Shown here one piece after another: positions 1-5,705 of a stretch of 8,581 bases of DNA. Source of the stretch: Veillonella sp. (lineage in GTDB: Bacteria > Bacillota_C > Negativicutes > Veillonellales > Veillonellaceae); assembly GCA_018367495.1 (NCBI GenBank), contig JAGZGB010000066.1, forward strand, positions 1 through 8,581. Direction: 5' to 3'. The notes beneath the pieces are model-generated. The model saw only the letters and a program-made list of their open reading frames with translations. It was not told where the DNA came from and did no database searches. Made by a program: the position numbers and the translations under genes. Positions within the stretch are counted from its first letter, which is position 1; the number at the start of each line of letters is the position of its first letter.

Positions 1-63
1 CGAGAGTCCTGCACCTACAATAACACCTATGTAGGCAAATGCAATTTTCCATGATTGTTGCAT
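1..63 (-). CDS. N-terminal fragment of a YkvI-like integral membrane protein (partial)
   Basis: Only the first 21 codons lie in the window; the frame is open at position 1. The start is the ATG at 63-61, preceded by a near-perfect ribosome binding site (GAAAGGAGGA, minus strand, at 71-80). The visible peptide begins MQQSWKIAFAYIGVIVGAGL. A short polar start, then a hydrophobic stretch ending in GAG, is characteristic of the first membrane segment of YkvI-family proteins, which usually read K-x-A-F-x-Y-x-G-x-x-x-GAGFASGQE. These are distant relatives of sodium-coupled amino acid transporters, but their substrates are mostly unknown. The family call rests on about 20 residues, so it is tentative. 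That a membrane protein starts here is well supported by the ribosome binding site and the promoter at 109-117. Confidence 0.6.
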   Translation of the reverse strand, partial: MQQSWKIAFAYIGVIVGAGLS

Positions 64-108
64 TATATTTTCCTCCTTTCAAATACATAACTTAGTATAT
101 AAAATAAT

Positions 109-117
109 ATTATATCA
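109..117 (-). promoter_or_regulatory. Extended -10 promoter of the YkvI-like gene
   Basis: On the minus strand the sequence reads TGATATAAT, a perfect consensus -10 hexamer (TATAAT, 114-109) with the upstream TGn of an extended -10 element. No good -35 hexamer sits 16-18 bases upstream, as is usual for extended -10 promoters. The -10 lies about 45 bases before the ATG at 63. A short inverted repeat (ATGATT at 123-128 and AATCAT at 140-145) occupies the -35 area and could bind a regulator, though it is weak evidence alone. Confidence 0.55.
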
Positions 118-173
118 TACTAATGATTCAATTGATGGAAATCATACTGCCAATCTCTATAAGATTAGCTAAG

Positions 174-236
174 AATGGACCCATTTATAGGCCTTAAGTT
201 CAATACACTAACTATTGAATTGACGGCGTGTCCATT
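174..236. repeat. Nested inverted repeats in the spacer between the YkvI-like and HAD genes
   Basis: An outer repeat, AATGGAC (174-180) and GTCCATT (230-236), encloses an inner stem, AGTTCAATA (197-205) and TATTGAATT (213-221), with a 7-base loop. The inner stem has one G-T pair (198/220) that would be a G-U wobble only in plus-strand RNA, so if it folds it does so better in that direction. No promoter or coding frame here is convincing. It could be a structured RNA, a protein-binding site, or a decayed end of a mobile element; I cannot choose between these. Confidence 0.4.
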
Positions 237-245
237 TGAAAATAC

Positions 246-283
246 TGCCTCATAAATGTAATATATATCACATTTTTGAGGCA
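246..283. repeat. 14-bp inverted repeat with 10-base loop
   Basis: TGCCTCATAAATGT (246-259) and ACATTTTTGAGGCA (270-283) pair over 14 positions with one mismatch, around the loop AATATATATC. Neither side is followed by a convincing T run (plus: AATAGAAA; minus: GTATTTTC), so it is a poor intrinsic terminator. It begins only ten bases after the nested repeats at 174-236. The two may belong to one element. Confidence 0.5.
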
Positions 284-356
284 ATAGAAATAAGATAGTA
301 AGAATGCTAAAAATGCATAGTGTGAAAATTTTATTAAAAGAAAGAAAATAAAAGAA

Positions 357-409
357 AAACCACAGAAAATGAAGATTCAAATGTTTTAATTCCTGTTTTT
401 CTGCGGTTT
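357..409 (-). terminator. Intrinsic terminator of the HAD phosphatase gene
   Basis: The arms are 357-369 and 397-409 (minus strand: AAACCGCAGAAAA and TTTTCTGTGGTTT), a 13-pair stem with a 27-base loop. The downstream minus strand is T-rich (TTTTTCTTTTATTTTC). The single non-Watson-Crick position (362/404) is A-C in plus-strand RNA but a tolerated G-U in minus-strand RNA, which fits a terminator serving the minus-strand gene whose stop is about 60 bases upstream. Confidence 0.75.
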
Positions 410-471
410 AAGATCACAAATCGATTGATTTATATGAATTTGTTATAGATTGATGATTATAATTTAGGATG

Positions 472-1131
472 TTATTTATTTAAGTTTTCCACAATACTTA
501 AAATATCTTCTGCTTTATGGGCAATATGTGTTACGCCTAATTTTTGGTGGAGAGATTCTTCTCTAAAGCCCCAGGTAACACTGATGCAAAGCAAGCCAGA
601 GTTTTTCGCAGTAGCTACGTCAACTTCAGAGTCACCTACATAAATAGATTCTTCTGGTGTAGACCTTAGTTCTTTTAATGCTTGAAGTACCATGTCTGGT
701 GCGGGTTTACGTTGTAAGCCTGGTCTTTCACCAATAGCAACAGGTAAGCGATCACCAAAGTATTCTTTGTTGAGTGGCGTTACACCTTCTTGGATTTTGT
801 TAGATACGATAGCCAATTTATAGCCTTGCTCACGTAATACATCAAGCATGTCTAGGATGCCTGGGTAGGGAGCTGTTGTATCTTTCAGATGCTCACTATA
901 GTATGCTTTGAATTCTTCAATGTATGGCTCTAATTCGTTGTCTACTACAGAACTTGGTAAACATTGACGCATCAAGTAGGTAACTGCATTTCCGAGGGCT
1001 GCTTTTACCTCTGCTAGAGATTTTTCAGGAAAGTTATGTGTACGTAGGATATGATTTACAGCATTCGCTAAATCTGTAGCCGTATCGAGCAATGTGCCGT
1101 CGCAATCAAAAACGATAGTAGTATATTTCAT
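472..1131 (-). CDS. HAD-superfamily phosphatase, phosphoglycolate phosphatase / PpaX type
   Basis: This 219-residue protein is a typical length for HAD subfamily IA phosphatases with a small helical cap after the first motif. All four motifs are present: motif I F-D-C-D-G-T (D9 nucleophile, D11 acid/base), motif II serine S110 in IVSNK, motif III lysine K142 in RKPAPD, and motif IV GDSEVD (D167 and D171, Mg2+ ligands). It should be a cytosolic Mg2+-dependent phosphatase. Phosphoglycolate (Gph), pyrophosphate (PpaX) or another small phosphate ester is possible; motifs alone do not decide the substrate. I place the start at the ATG at 1131: a TTG at 1143 extends the frame by four codons, but the GGAGG ribosome binding site (1137-1141) would then be inside the coding sequence. 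It is transcribed alone, with a promoter at 1168-1195 and a terminator at 357-409. Confidence 0.93.
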   Translation of the reverse strand: MKYTTIVFDCDGTLLDTATDLANAVNHILRTHNFPEKSLAEVKAALGNAVTYLMRQCLPSSVVDNELEPYIEEFKAYYSEHLKDTTAPYPGILDMLDVLREQGYKLAIVSNKIQEGVTPLNKEYFGDRLPVAIGERPGLQRKPAPDMVLQALKELRSTPEESIYVGDSEVDVATAKNSGLLCISVTWGFREESLHQKLGVTHIAHKAEDILSIVENLNK

Positions 1132-1167
1132 GGGAACCTCCAATACGAAATCTATATGTACTTTATA

Positions 1168-1195
1168 AGTATAAGATAAATAGGGAGAAAATCAA
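1168..1195 (-). promoter_or_regulatory. Promoter of the HAD phosphatase gene
   Basis: On the minus strand a -35 TTGATT (1195-1190) is separated by 16 bases from a -10 TATACT (1173-1168). The -10 is 37 bases upstream of the ATG at 1131. It is divergent from the promoter of the acidic protein, whose -10 is at 1229-1234. Confidence 0.6.
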
Positions 1196-1225
1196 GGGAA
1201 TAGGCTCATGACCTAATATAAATTA

Positions 1226-1234
1226 TGTTACAAT
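1226..1234 (+). promoter_or_regulatory. Extended -10 promoter of the acidic-protein gene
   Basis: TGTTACAAT fits the extended -10 pattern TGn followed by TACAAT (one change from consensus). It lies 37 bases before the ATG at 1272. No strong -35 is seen. An imperfect palindrome, TAGGCTCATGACCTA (1201-1215), covers the -35 region and could be an operator shared with the divergent HAD promoter, but this is weak. Confidence 0.5.
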
Positions 1235-1271
1235 AGTAGCAGTACTAATTACAGTGTATAGGAGGCGCAGT

Positions 1272-2111
1272 ATGACTGAAATACAAGCTCTTTTATTGAT
1301 AAAATCTATTCTTGAATCCGCAGATATTCATGGTATTGAAAATATTCTAGCCGAGGATTGCGAGTACATGTCCACAGGGCGTGGTATTATTGGTCGCAAT
1401 CGAAATGAAACCATTGAGTTTTTGTCCTCTATGGCTGAATCTATTAAGGCCGATAATGTGCCTGTTACGTGCAAGGTCATGCATATTACCGATGTGTACG
1501 AGGAGGATGCGTTATTCCATGAGGGCCGTCATGGTTTGACTGTTTCTTATGAAAGCGGCGATAACTATGTGTACATGATTTTTGTAGATATAAATGATGA
1601 GGGGCTCGTAGACCGTATCGTATCTAGTCAGGAAAACTATAGTATTGCGTATGATGACCTTCGTTTTGGCGATGATGAAAGCGAGTATGCTTTTATTTCT
1701 GCACCAACTACTGTGAAAGACTGGATTACAGCCCTTAGCATGTGGCTTGAAACAGCGAATGTCGATGTGGATGATTTTTATCAGTACATCGATGAAGATA
1801 CACGTGTTGTATTCCAAAAAGGCGATGCCGAATCCATCACCCTTGAAAGCGGCCTTGATGTAGAGGATTATTTTGATCAGTTAATGAACCAACATTTTGA
1901 TGCTGTACCTCATATCATTCGTGATGAAGAAGATGGATTAATCTTAACTTACGGTCCTATGAGCGCCATTGCTACTCTTAATGAAGAGGGGGTATTAGCT
2001 CTTATCAGTATCTATATCGATACACGCGACGAAGACGAAGCTACAGATGAGGTTGGCTATATCGAAGAGGACTTAACGAAGAAAACCATCATCGAGGATG
2101 ATTTATATTAG
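1272..2111 (+). CDS. Highly acidic cytosolic protein with two probable NTF2-like domains, unknown function
   Basis: This 279-residue protein has no signal peptide or membrane segment. I count 64 Asp/Glu against 16 Lys/Arg, and the C-terminal tail from about 250 is especially acidic. Residues 1-120 follow the order typical of NTF2-like/SnoaL folds: an N-terminal helix, an L-x-E-D-C-E-Y strand with a glycine-rich turn (GRGIIGRN), a second helix (ETIEFLSSM), then beta strands ending VDINDEGLVDRIVSS. Residues 150-250 appear to repeat this plan; ILESADIHGIENILAEDCEY near 13-32 lines up with WLETANVDVDDFYQYIDEDT at 158-177. This resemblance was judged by eye only. The start is the ATG at 1272, behind AGGAGG (1260-1265); a GTG at 1254 in frame would put that site inside the gene. 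It is a single-gene unit. The family often serves as a binding or small-enzyme scaffold, but I can assign no function. Confidence 0.85.
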   Translation: MTEIQALLLIKSILESADIHGIENILAEDCEYMSTGRGIIGRNRNETIEFLSSMAESIKADNVPVTCKVMHITDVYEEDALFHEGRHGLTVSYESGDNYVYMIFVDINDEGLVDRIVSSQENYSIAYDDLRFGDDESEYAFISAPTTVKDWITALSMWLETANVDVDDFYQYIDEDTRVVFQKGDAESITLESGLDVEDYFDQLMNQHFDAVPHIIRDEEDGLILTYGPMSAIATLNEEGVLALISIYIDTRDEDEATDEVGYIEEDLTKKTIIEDDLY

Positions 2112-2133
2112 TTGATACTACTAATTAGGTATA

Positions 2134-2149
2134 TCTAATTTGAATTAGA
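2134..2149. repeat. Hyphenated palindrome TCTAATT-TG-AATTAGA
   Basis: A 7-bp perfect inverted repeat around a TG centre lies 22 bases after the stop of the acidic-protein gene. As RNA it could form only a 6-bp A/U-rich hairpin and has no T run, so it is not the terminator. It may be chance in AT-rich sequence. Confidence 0.3.
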
Positions 2150-2158
2150 AGATAAAAT

Positions 2159-2243
2159 AAAAGCTACCAGTTATATATCTTTTGGACTACTTTTTATTAC
2201 TAAAGGTGAGTCACTAGATGATATGAATAACTGGTAGTTTTTT
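2159..2243. terminator. Long bidirectional terminator hairpin between convergent genes
   Basis: CTACCAGTTAT (2164-2174) pairs perfectly with ATAACTGGTAG (2227-2237). The stem continues inward with ATATC (2175-2179) and GATAT (2220-2224) after a two-base bulge, giving 16 pairs around a loop of about 40 bases. On the plus strand six T follow (2238-2243), and a G-U plus A-U pairs extend the base (2159-2163). On the minus strand CTTTTATTTTATC follows. It lies 13 bases beyond the stop of the minus-strand permease and about 50 beyond the plus-strand gene, so it can end both transcripts. Confidence 0.75.
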
Positions 2244-2250
2244 ATATTAT

Positions 2251-3558
2251 TTACATTTCGTCATGGTACTTAATGAGACCAGCCTTTTTCTTTCTCCAAT
2301 AGGAATAGTAGAATGGCAAGATTACAATACAGCCGCCTAGCCCCCATAGTAATTGGTTAGTTTGTGCTTGAGCGAGCATCCAAAGGGATGTTCCTATAGC
2401 AACGACTGGGATTAAGTAGCCACCAGGGATTGTATAAGATCGAGCTTTATCTGCCCATTTACGACGGAAGATAATAACAGCCAAACATGTTGGTAGGTAT
2501 TGTGTAAAACGAGATACCGCACTAATAGCTGCTAGTGTTGTAAAGGAACCAGACCATGCAAGTAATACACTGGCAATGGCAGTAACGATAGCTGCTACGT
2601 ATGGGGCATTGTAACGATTACGTTTTGCTAGTGCGCTTGGTAACATACCGTCTTCTGCCATGGAGGTTGCTACACGAGGCGCATAGTAAGCTTCTGCAAA
2701 GTTGATACCACCCATAGAGATTAATGTGCCTATTAATACGATATACATACCAACAGGACCAACGATTGCATTAAACGCATCTTGTACTGGAGCCTTTGTA
2801 TTTGCTAAGTCAGTGCCAAGTACACCAATCGATACGGCAAGTATAGCCATATATAGAACAGATACGAGAAGCATACACATGATAATAGCACGGGGCAAAT
2901 TCTTTTTAGGGTTTTTCATATCCTCTGCAGCAATGGCAATAACTTCAAAGCCTGTATAGGCAAAGAAGAGAAGAACCGCTGCTTGTGCAAATGATCCATC
3001 TACATAAGTATCTTGAGGGAAGACTGGCGTAAAGTTAGCACCATTAATAAAGAAGATGCCAATCGCAATAAACAGGGCAAGAGGGACTAACTTAGAAATG
3101 GTCATTAAGTTGTTGACGAATTTGGATACGTTAACACCAAAGATGTTTACAATGGTAAGACCTACAATCAAGATAAATGAAATGACATCTTTTGCAAAAT
3201 CGCCACTTAAGGCTGGCACTGCAGCACCTAATGCGGTAGCAAAGCCAACGGCCATAGCCGCCCAGGCAATGACGGTTACAATCCATTTAAGGACGCCTAC
3301 TTCAAAGGCCCAAAAGTCACCTAATGCGTGCTTTGCATATAGATAAGGACCACCATTACGTGTAAATAGGCTAGCTGCTTCAGCAAAGCAGAGGGCGATA
3401 CAGCCTGCTATAACAGCGTCGAATAACAGGACGCCTAAGCTAGCAGAACCAATGATAGAATATGCTTTGTTTGGTAGTAGGAAAATACCTGTCCCTACAA
3501 TACCATTCATGCCCAGAAGTACAATACTCCAAAAGCCAAATTTTCCTGTTTCTTTCAT
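2251..3558 (-). CDS. APC-superfamily amino acid/amine permease
   Basis: This 435-residue protein is made almost entirely of hydrophobic segments, consistent with the usual 12-helix APC transporter. The family signatures are clear: the unwound first helix motif GTGIF (residues 22-26), the helix-6 motif FAYTGFE (199-205) followed by AAEDMKNPKKNLPRAI, and SRFTQYLPT near 349-356. It should be a cytoplasmic-membrane symporter or antiporter for an amino acid, amine or gamma-glutamyl compound. The start ATG (3558) has AGGAAGG at 3566-3572, seven bases upstream. The gene follows the amidotransferase gene after a 15-base gap, and its ribosome binding site abuts that gene's stop, so the two are cotranscribed and probably translationally coupled. 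The context suggests the permease imports the amidotransferase's substrate or handles its product. Specificity within the superfamily cannot be read from the sequence. Confidence 0.92.
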   Translation of the reverse strand: MKETGKFGFWSIVLLGMNGIVGTGIFLLPNKAYSIIGSASLGVLLFDAVIAGCIALCFAEAASLFTRNGGPYLYAKHALGDFWAFEVGVLKWIVTVIAWAAMAVGFATALGAAVPALSGDFAKDVISFILIVGLTIVNIFGVNVSKFVNNLMTISKLVPLALFIAIGIFFINGANFTPVFPQDTYVDGSFAQAAVLLFFAYTGFEVIAIAAEDMKNPKKNLPRAIIMCMLLVSVLYMAILAVSIGVLGTDLANTKAPVQDAFNAIVGPVGMYIVLIGTLISMGGINFAEAYYAPRVATSMAEDGMLPSALAKRNRYNAPYVAAIVTAIASVLLAWSGSFTTLAAISAVSRFTQYLPTCLAVIIFRRKWADKARSYTIPGGYLIPVVAIGTSLWMLAQAQTNQLLWGLGGCIVILPFYYSYWRKKKAGLIKYHDEM

Positions 3559-3573
3559 ACTAAAACCTTCCTA

Positions 3574-4314
3574 CTATTTAGTTATATTTTCTCGAGCTGC
3601 TGTTACAAAGGCAGCAAATAAACGTTTTGCATTCTCATCTGTTTCAGACATCATTTCTGGATGGAATTGGCAGGCTACTAACCAAGGATAGGAAGAGTCT
3701 TCTAAACCCTCTACAGTACCATCCTTAGCTCTTGCTACCACTTGTAATCCTTTACCAACATGTTTTATTGTTTGATGATGGTGGGAATTTGTAATCCATG
3801 TGGATCGTCCAATAGCGCTAGCTAGTTTGGATTCAAATTCAATGTCTACTGTATGAGTGCCAAGAGAAGGGGTTTGGTTTTGTGAATGTTTAATCGTACA
3901 GTTTTCGTCATACTTCAAATCTTGGTATAGAGAGCCGCCACGATATACATTTAAAATTTGGATGCCTCGGCAAATACAAAAGATAGGAATTTGTTTTTCT
4001 TCTGCTGCTTTTAATAAAGCAAAATCGAATTGATCTCGCTCAGGGAATACATCACCTAAACCTTGCAATGGTTCCTCATCGTAATTAAGTGGAAATACAT
4101 CGTGACCACCAGATAATAACAGGGCATCTAATTTTGCTACTGTTTCTCGAGCTACATCAAGATTTTTAGTAAATGGAATAATAACTGGAATGCCGCCAGC
4201 TTCTTCAATGGAGCGAGGATAGTCATGGTTTACGTAAGAACGTAACAAATCTACGTAGGCCCCACTAGCATCTCGTAAGATATTGCCAGATACACCAATG
4301 AATGGTTTTGTCAT
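3574..4314 (-). CDS. Gamma-glutamyl hydrolase, class I glutamine amidotransferase-like (peptidase C26, PuuD-like)
   Basis: This 246-residue cytosolic protein has a single class I glutamine-amidotransferase domain over its whole length, about the size of E. coli PuuD (gamma-glutamyl-GABA hydrolase). The catalytic set is intact: nucleophile C115 in FCICRGIQILNV, and H218 and E220 in QFHPE. Supporting motifs are the oxyanion-loop region LLLSGGHDVFP (66-75), GGSLYQD (126-132) and NSHHHQ (176-181). The family cleaves gamma-glutamyl amide bonds, releasing glutamate. The start ATG has GAGGTGAT upstream (4318-4325). It is the first gene of a two-gene operon with the APC permease. No PuuA, PuuB or PuuC gene is in the window, so a full putrescine pathway is not shown; gamma-glutamyl peptides or another gamma-glutamyl amine are equally possible. 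A candidate operator (4338-4349) lies between promoter and gene. Confidence 0.92.
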   Translation of the reverse strand: MTKPFIGVSGNILRDASGAYVDLLRSYVNHDYPRSIEEAGGIPVIIPFTKNLDVARETVAKLDALLLSGGHDVFPLNYDEEPLQGLGDVFPERDQFDFALLKAAEEKQIPIFCICRGIQILNVYRGGSLYQDLKYDENCTIKHSQNQTPSLGTHTVDIEFESKLASAIGRSTWITNSHHHQTIKHVGKGLQVVARAKDGTVEGLEDSSYPWLVACQFHPEMMSETDENAKRLFAAFVTAARENITK

Positions 4315-4337
4315 AATATCACCTCATATGTGTAAAA

Positions 4338-4349
4338 AATTGTACAATT
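4338..4349. promoter_or_regulatory. Perfect 12-bp palindrome, candidate operator of the amidotransferase-permease operon
   Basis: AATTGTACAATT is a perfect palindrome. With the minus-strand -10 at 4361-4366, transcription would start near 4354, placing this site at about +5 to +16, where a bound dimer would block transcription. The central GTAC makes it less AT-trivial than neighbouring palindromes. No regulator gene is in the window. Confidence 0.4.
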
Positions 4350-4360
4350 AATATAATTTT

Positions 4361-4369
4361 AGTATATCA
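4361..4369 (-). promoter_or_regulatory. Extended -10 promoter of the amidotransferase-permease operon
   Basis: The minus strand reads TGATATACT: a TATACT hexamer (4366-4361) with upstream TGA (4369-4367), matching an extended -10. The -35 region is only AT-rich. It lies 46 bases before the ATG at 4314. Confidence 0.5.
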
Positions 4370-4493
4370 AATAATTGTGAATAAATAATACTACTATTGT
4401 AATTAATTATAAAACTTATACATACTAAAATATGTTAAGAATGATACATTTTCTAAAATTCATATTGCTTTTGTAGGAAAATTATATACATAT

Positions 4494-4519
4494 ATGTTTT
4501 GTTAAAAACATGGTATGAT
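4494..4519 (+). promoter_or_regulatory. Extended -10 promoter of the AEC permease gene, overlapped by an inverted repeat
   Basis: TGGTATGAT (4511-4519) is an extended -10 element 32 bases before the ATG at 4552. Directly upstream, ATGTTTT (4494-4500) and AAAACAT (4505-4511) form a perfect 7-bp inverted repeat with spacer GTTA, filling the usual spacer and ending on the T of the TG element. A protein bound there would block RNA polymerase, so it is a plausible repressor site. A further palindrome, ACATATATGT (4488-4497), overlaps its left arm. Confidence 0.45.
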
Positions 4520-4551
4520 AGATTATAAATAAACTGTACGGGAGGTTTACT

Positions 4552-5589
4552 ATGGTTTTTCTTACATCCTTACAGAGCATTATACCTATTGTATTGCTTA
4601 TATCGTTGGGATATATATTAAAAGGGCGAGGGATGTTTCATCCTATCTTTAGTGGTAACCTGTCTAGATTTATCATGTCTGTTGCGTTACCAGCTGGTGT
4701 ATTTGTATCGGTATTGCATCATCTACATACATCGGATTTATGGAATCTTCGATATGGGATGCTAGCCGTTACATTAACCTATGTAATTGCGTATATCGTT
4801 GCTTTCATCATGATGAAAGTATTGAAAGTACCTCGAGGTAGACGTGGTATTTTTATAAATATGGTAGTTAATGATAACTGTTTGTTTATTGGATTACCAG
4901 TGCAAATTGCACTCTTTGGTCAAGATGCACTGCCATATTTCTTGTTATATTATATCGGTAACACTATTTCAGTATGGATGGTGGGGGTATTCCTTATAGA
5001 ATTAGATCCACTGCCAAATACCGAATTAGGTTTTAATAATAGTAAATCTGATGGTATAAGTAATAGCACTGTAGCTACAGAAACAAAGCGTAAGAAGTTT
5101 AAATTTGATTTGAAGAAGTTATTACCTCCACCATTGTTAGGGTTCTTTGTAGCATTGATATTCTTATTCTTTGAAATTCCTTTAGCACCAATTTTACATA
5201 CTACATTGAATTACATAGGTGATATGGTAACTCCATTATCCTTGATTTATATTGGTATCGTACTTCATGATGCGGGGCTAAAAAGTATGAGTCTCAATAA
5301 AGATTCCATTGGTGGTATTATCGGTCGTTTTGTAATTTCACCGATTATCATGCTCTGTGTCATTCTGGGCTTGCAATATGGTGCAGGTATCGTCCTAGAA
5401 CCAATAGCAATCATTACCTTCGTTGTACAATCGGCGGGTCCTGTTATTGCAGTACTACCAATCGTAGCCAATGAAGCAAAATCTGATTTGCCATTTGCTA
5501 CAGGACTTGTCATGATTAGTACTATATTATTTGTGGTAGCGATACCAATTATTATGGAAATTCTAACTATGATAGGGATAACAGCATAA
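4552..5589 (+). CDS. AEC-family permease (auxin efflux carrier / malate permease-like)
   Basis: This 345-residue membrane protein has about ten hydrophobic segments in two halves (roughly residues 5-150 and 192-340), joined by a polar, basic loop (about 151-191, ending KRKKFKFDLKK), as in AEC transporters (TC 2.A.69). The first half carries N-D-N-C-L-F-I-G-L-P-V (107-117) and the second SAGPVIAVLPIVANE (294-308), matching the conserved crossing-helix regions. Bacterial relatives move organic acids such as malate or malonate, or are uncharacterised; the plant auxin name implies nothing here. The substrate is not predictable. The start ATG has GGGAGG at 4540-4545, six bases upstream. It is a single-gene unit: divergent from the amidotransferase operon and closed by a terminator right after the stop. 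Confidence 0.92.
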   Translation: MVFLTSLQSIIPIVLLISLGYILKGRGMFHPIFSGNLSRFIMSVALPAGVFVSVLHHLHTSDLWNLRYGMLAVTLTYVIAYIVAFIMMKVLKVPRGRRGIFINMVVNDNCLFIGLPVQIALFGQDALPYFLLYYIGNTISVWMVGVFLIELDPLPNTELGFNNSKSDGISNSTVATETKRKKFKFDLKKLLPPPLLGFFVALIFLFFEIPLAPILHTTLNYIGDMVTPLSLIYIGIVLHDAGLKSMSLNKDSIGGIIGRFVISPIIMLCVILGLQYGAGIVLEPIAIITFVVQSAGPVIAVLPIVANEAKSDLPFATGLVMISTILFVVAIPIIMEILTMIGITA

Positions 5590-5592
5590 ACT

Positions 5593-5623
5593 AAAAGGTC
5601 TGACTATAGAGTTAGACTTTTTT
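5593..5623 (+). terminator. Intrinsic terminator of the AEC permease gene
   Basis: A 13-pair stem (5593-5605 with 5610-5622) surrounds the four-base loop ATAG and runs into six T (5618-5623), starting four bases after the stop codon. Both non-Watson-Crick pairs (5597/5618 and 5602/5613) are G-U in plus-strand RNA but C-A mismatches on the other strand, so it is oriented for the plus-strand gene. Confidence 0.88.
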
Positions 5624-5643
5624 CTATTCCTATATAAGTAAAA

Positions 5644-5672
5644 TTGATAAAATATAAAATAAGTGTTAAAAT
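5644..5672 (+). promoter_or_regulatory. Promoter of the exported-protein gene
   Basis: TTGATA (5644-5649), a 17-base spacer and TAAAAT (5667-5672) form a good sigma-70-type promoter. The -10 is also extended (TGT before TAAAAT, at 5664-5666). It starts 21 bases after the AEC terminator, so this gene is a separate transcription unit. Confidence 0.65.
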
Positions 5673-5705
5673 TATAAATAAATATATGTATTTAAGGAGA
5701 GAGAT

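Larger units (their letters stand above)
64..471. other. Intergenic region without a credible gene
   Basis: This 408-base spacer lies between two minus-strand genes. From left to right it holds the ribosome binding site and promoter of the YkvI-like gene (71-117), a small inverted repeat (123-145), two hairpin-forming repeats (174-236 and 246-283) and the terminator of the HAD gene (357-409). The one longer open frame (165-380, minus, 71 codons) begins with TTG inside the terminator hairpin and has no ribosome binding site, so I do not call it. Composition is markedly AT-rich. Confidence 0.6.

Noticed and set aside
246..283. Hairpin considered as an intrinsic terminator
   Set aside because: No run of T follows on either strand, and the HAD gene already has a better terminator at 357-409.
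165..380. 71-codon minus-strand frame rich in Phe and Leu
   Set aside because: It begins with TTG inside the terminator hairpin, has no ribosome binding site, and its hydrophobic character follows from AT-rich sequence.
1512..1817. 101-codon minus-strand frame
   Set aside because: Lies wholly antisense within the acidic-protein gene, which has a strong ribosome binding site and a coherent protein; the antisense product has no family features.
2702..3691. Three plus-strand frames (2702-2959, 3056-3346, 3452-3691)
   Set aside because: They are antisense to the APC permease and the end of the amidotransferase gene, both with intact family motifs.
4400..4409. Palindrome TAATTAATTA in the divergent spacer
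   Set aside because: Made only of A and T in very AT-rich DNA, so easily due to chance, and not aligned with either promoter.
5265..5513. 82-codon minus-strand frame
   Set aside because: Antisense shadow of the AEC permease.
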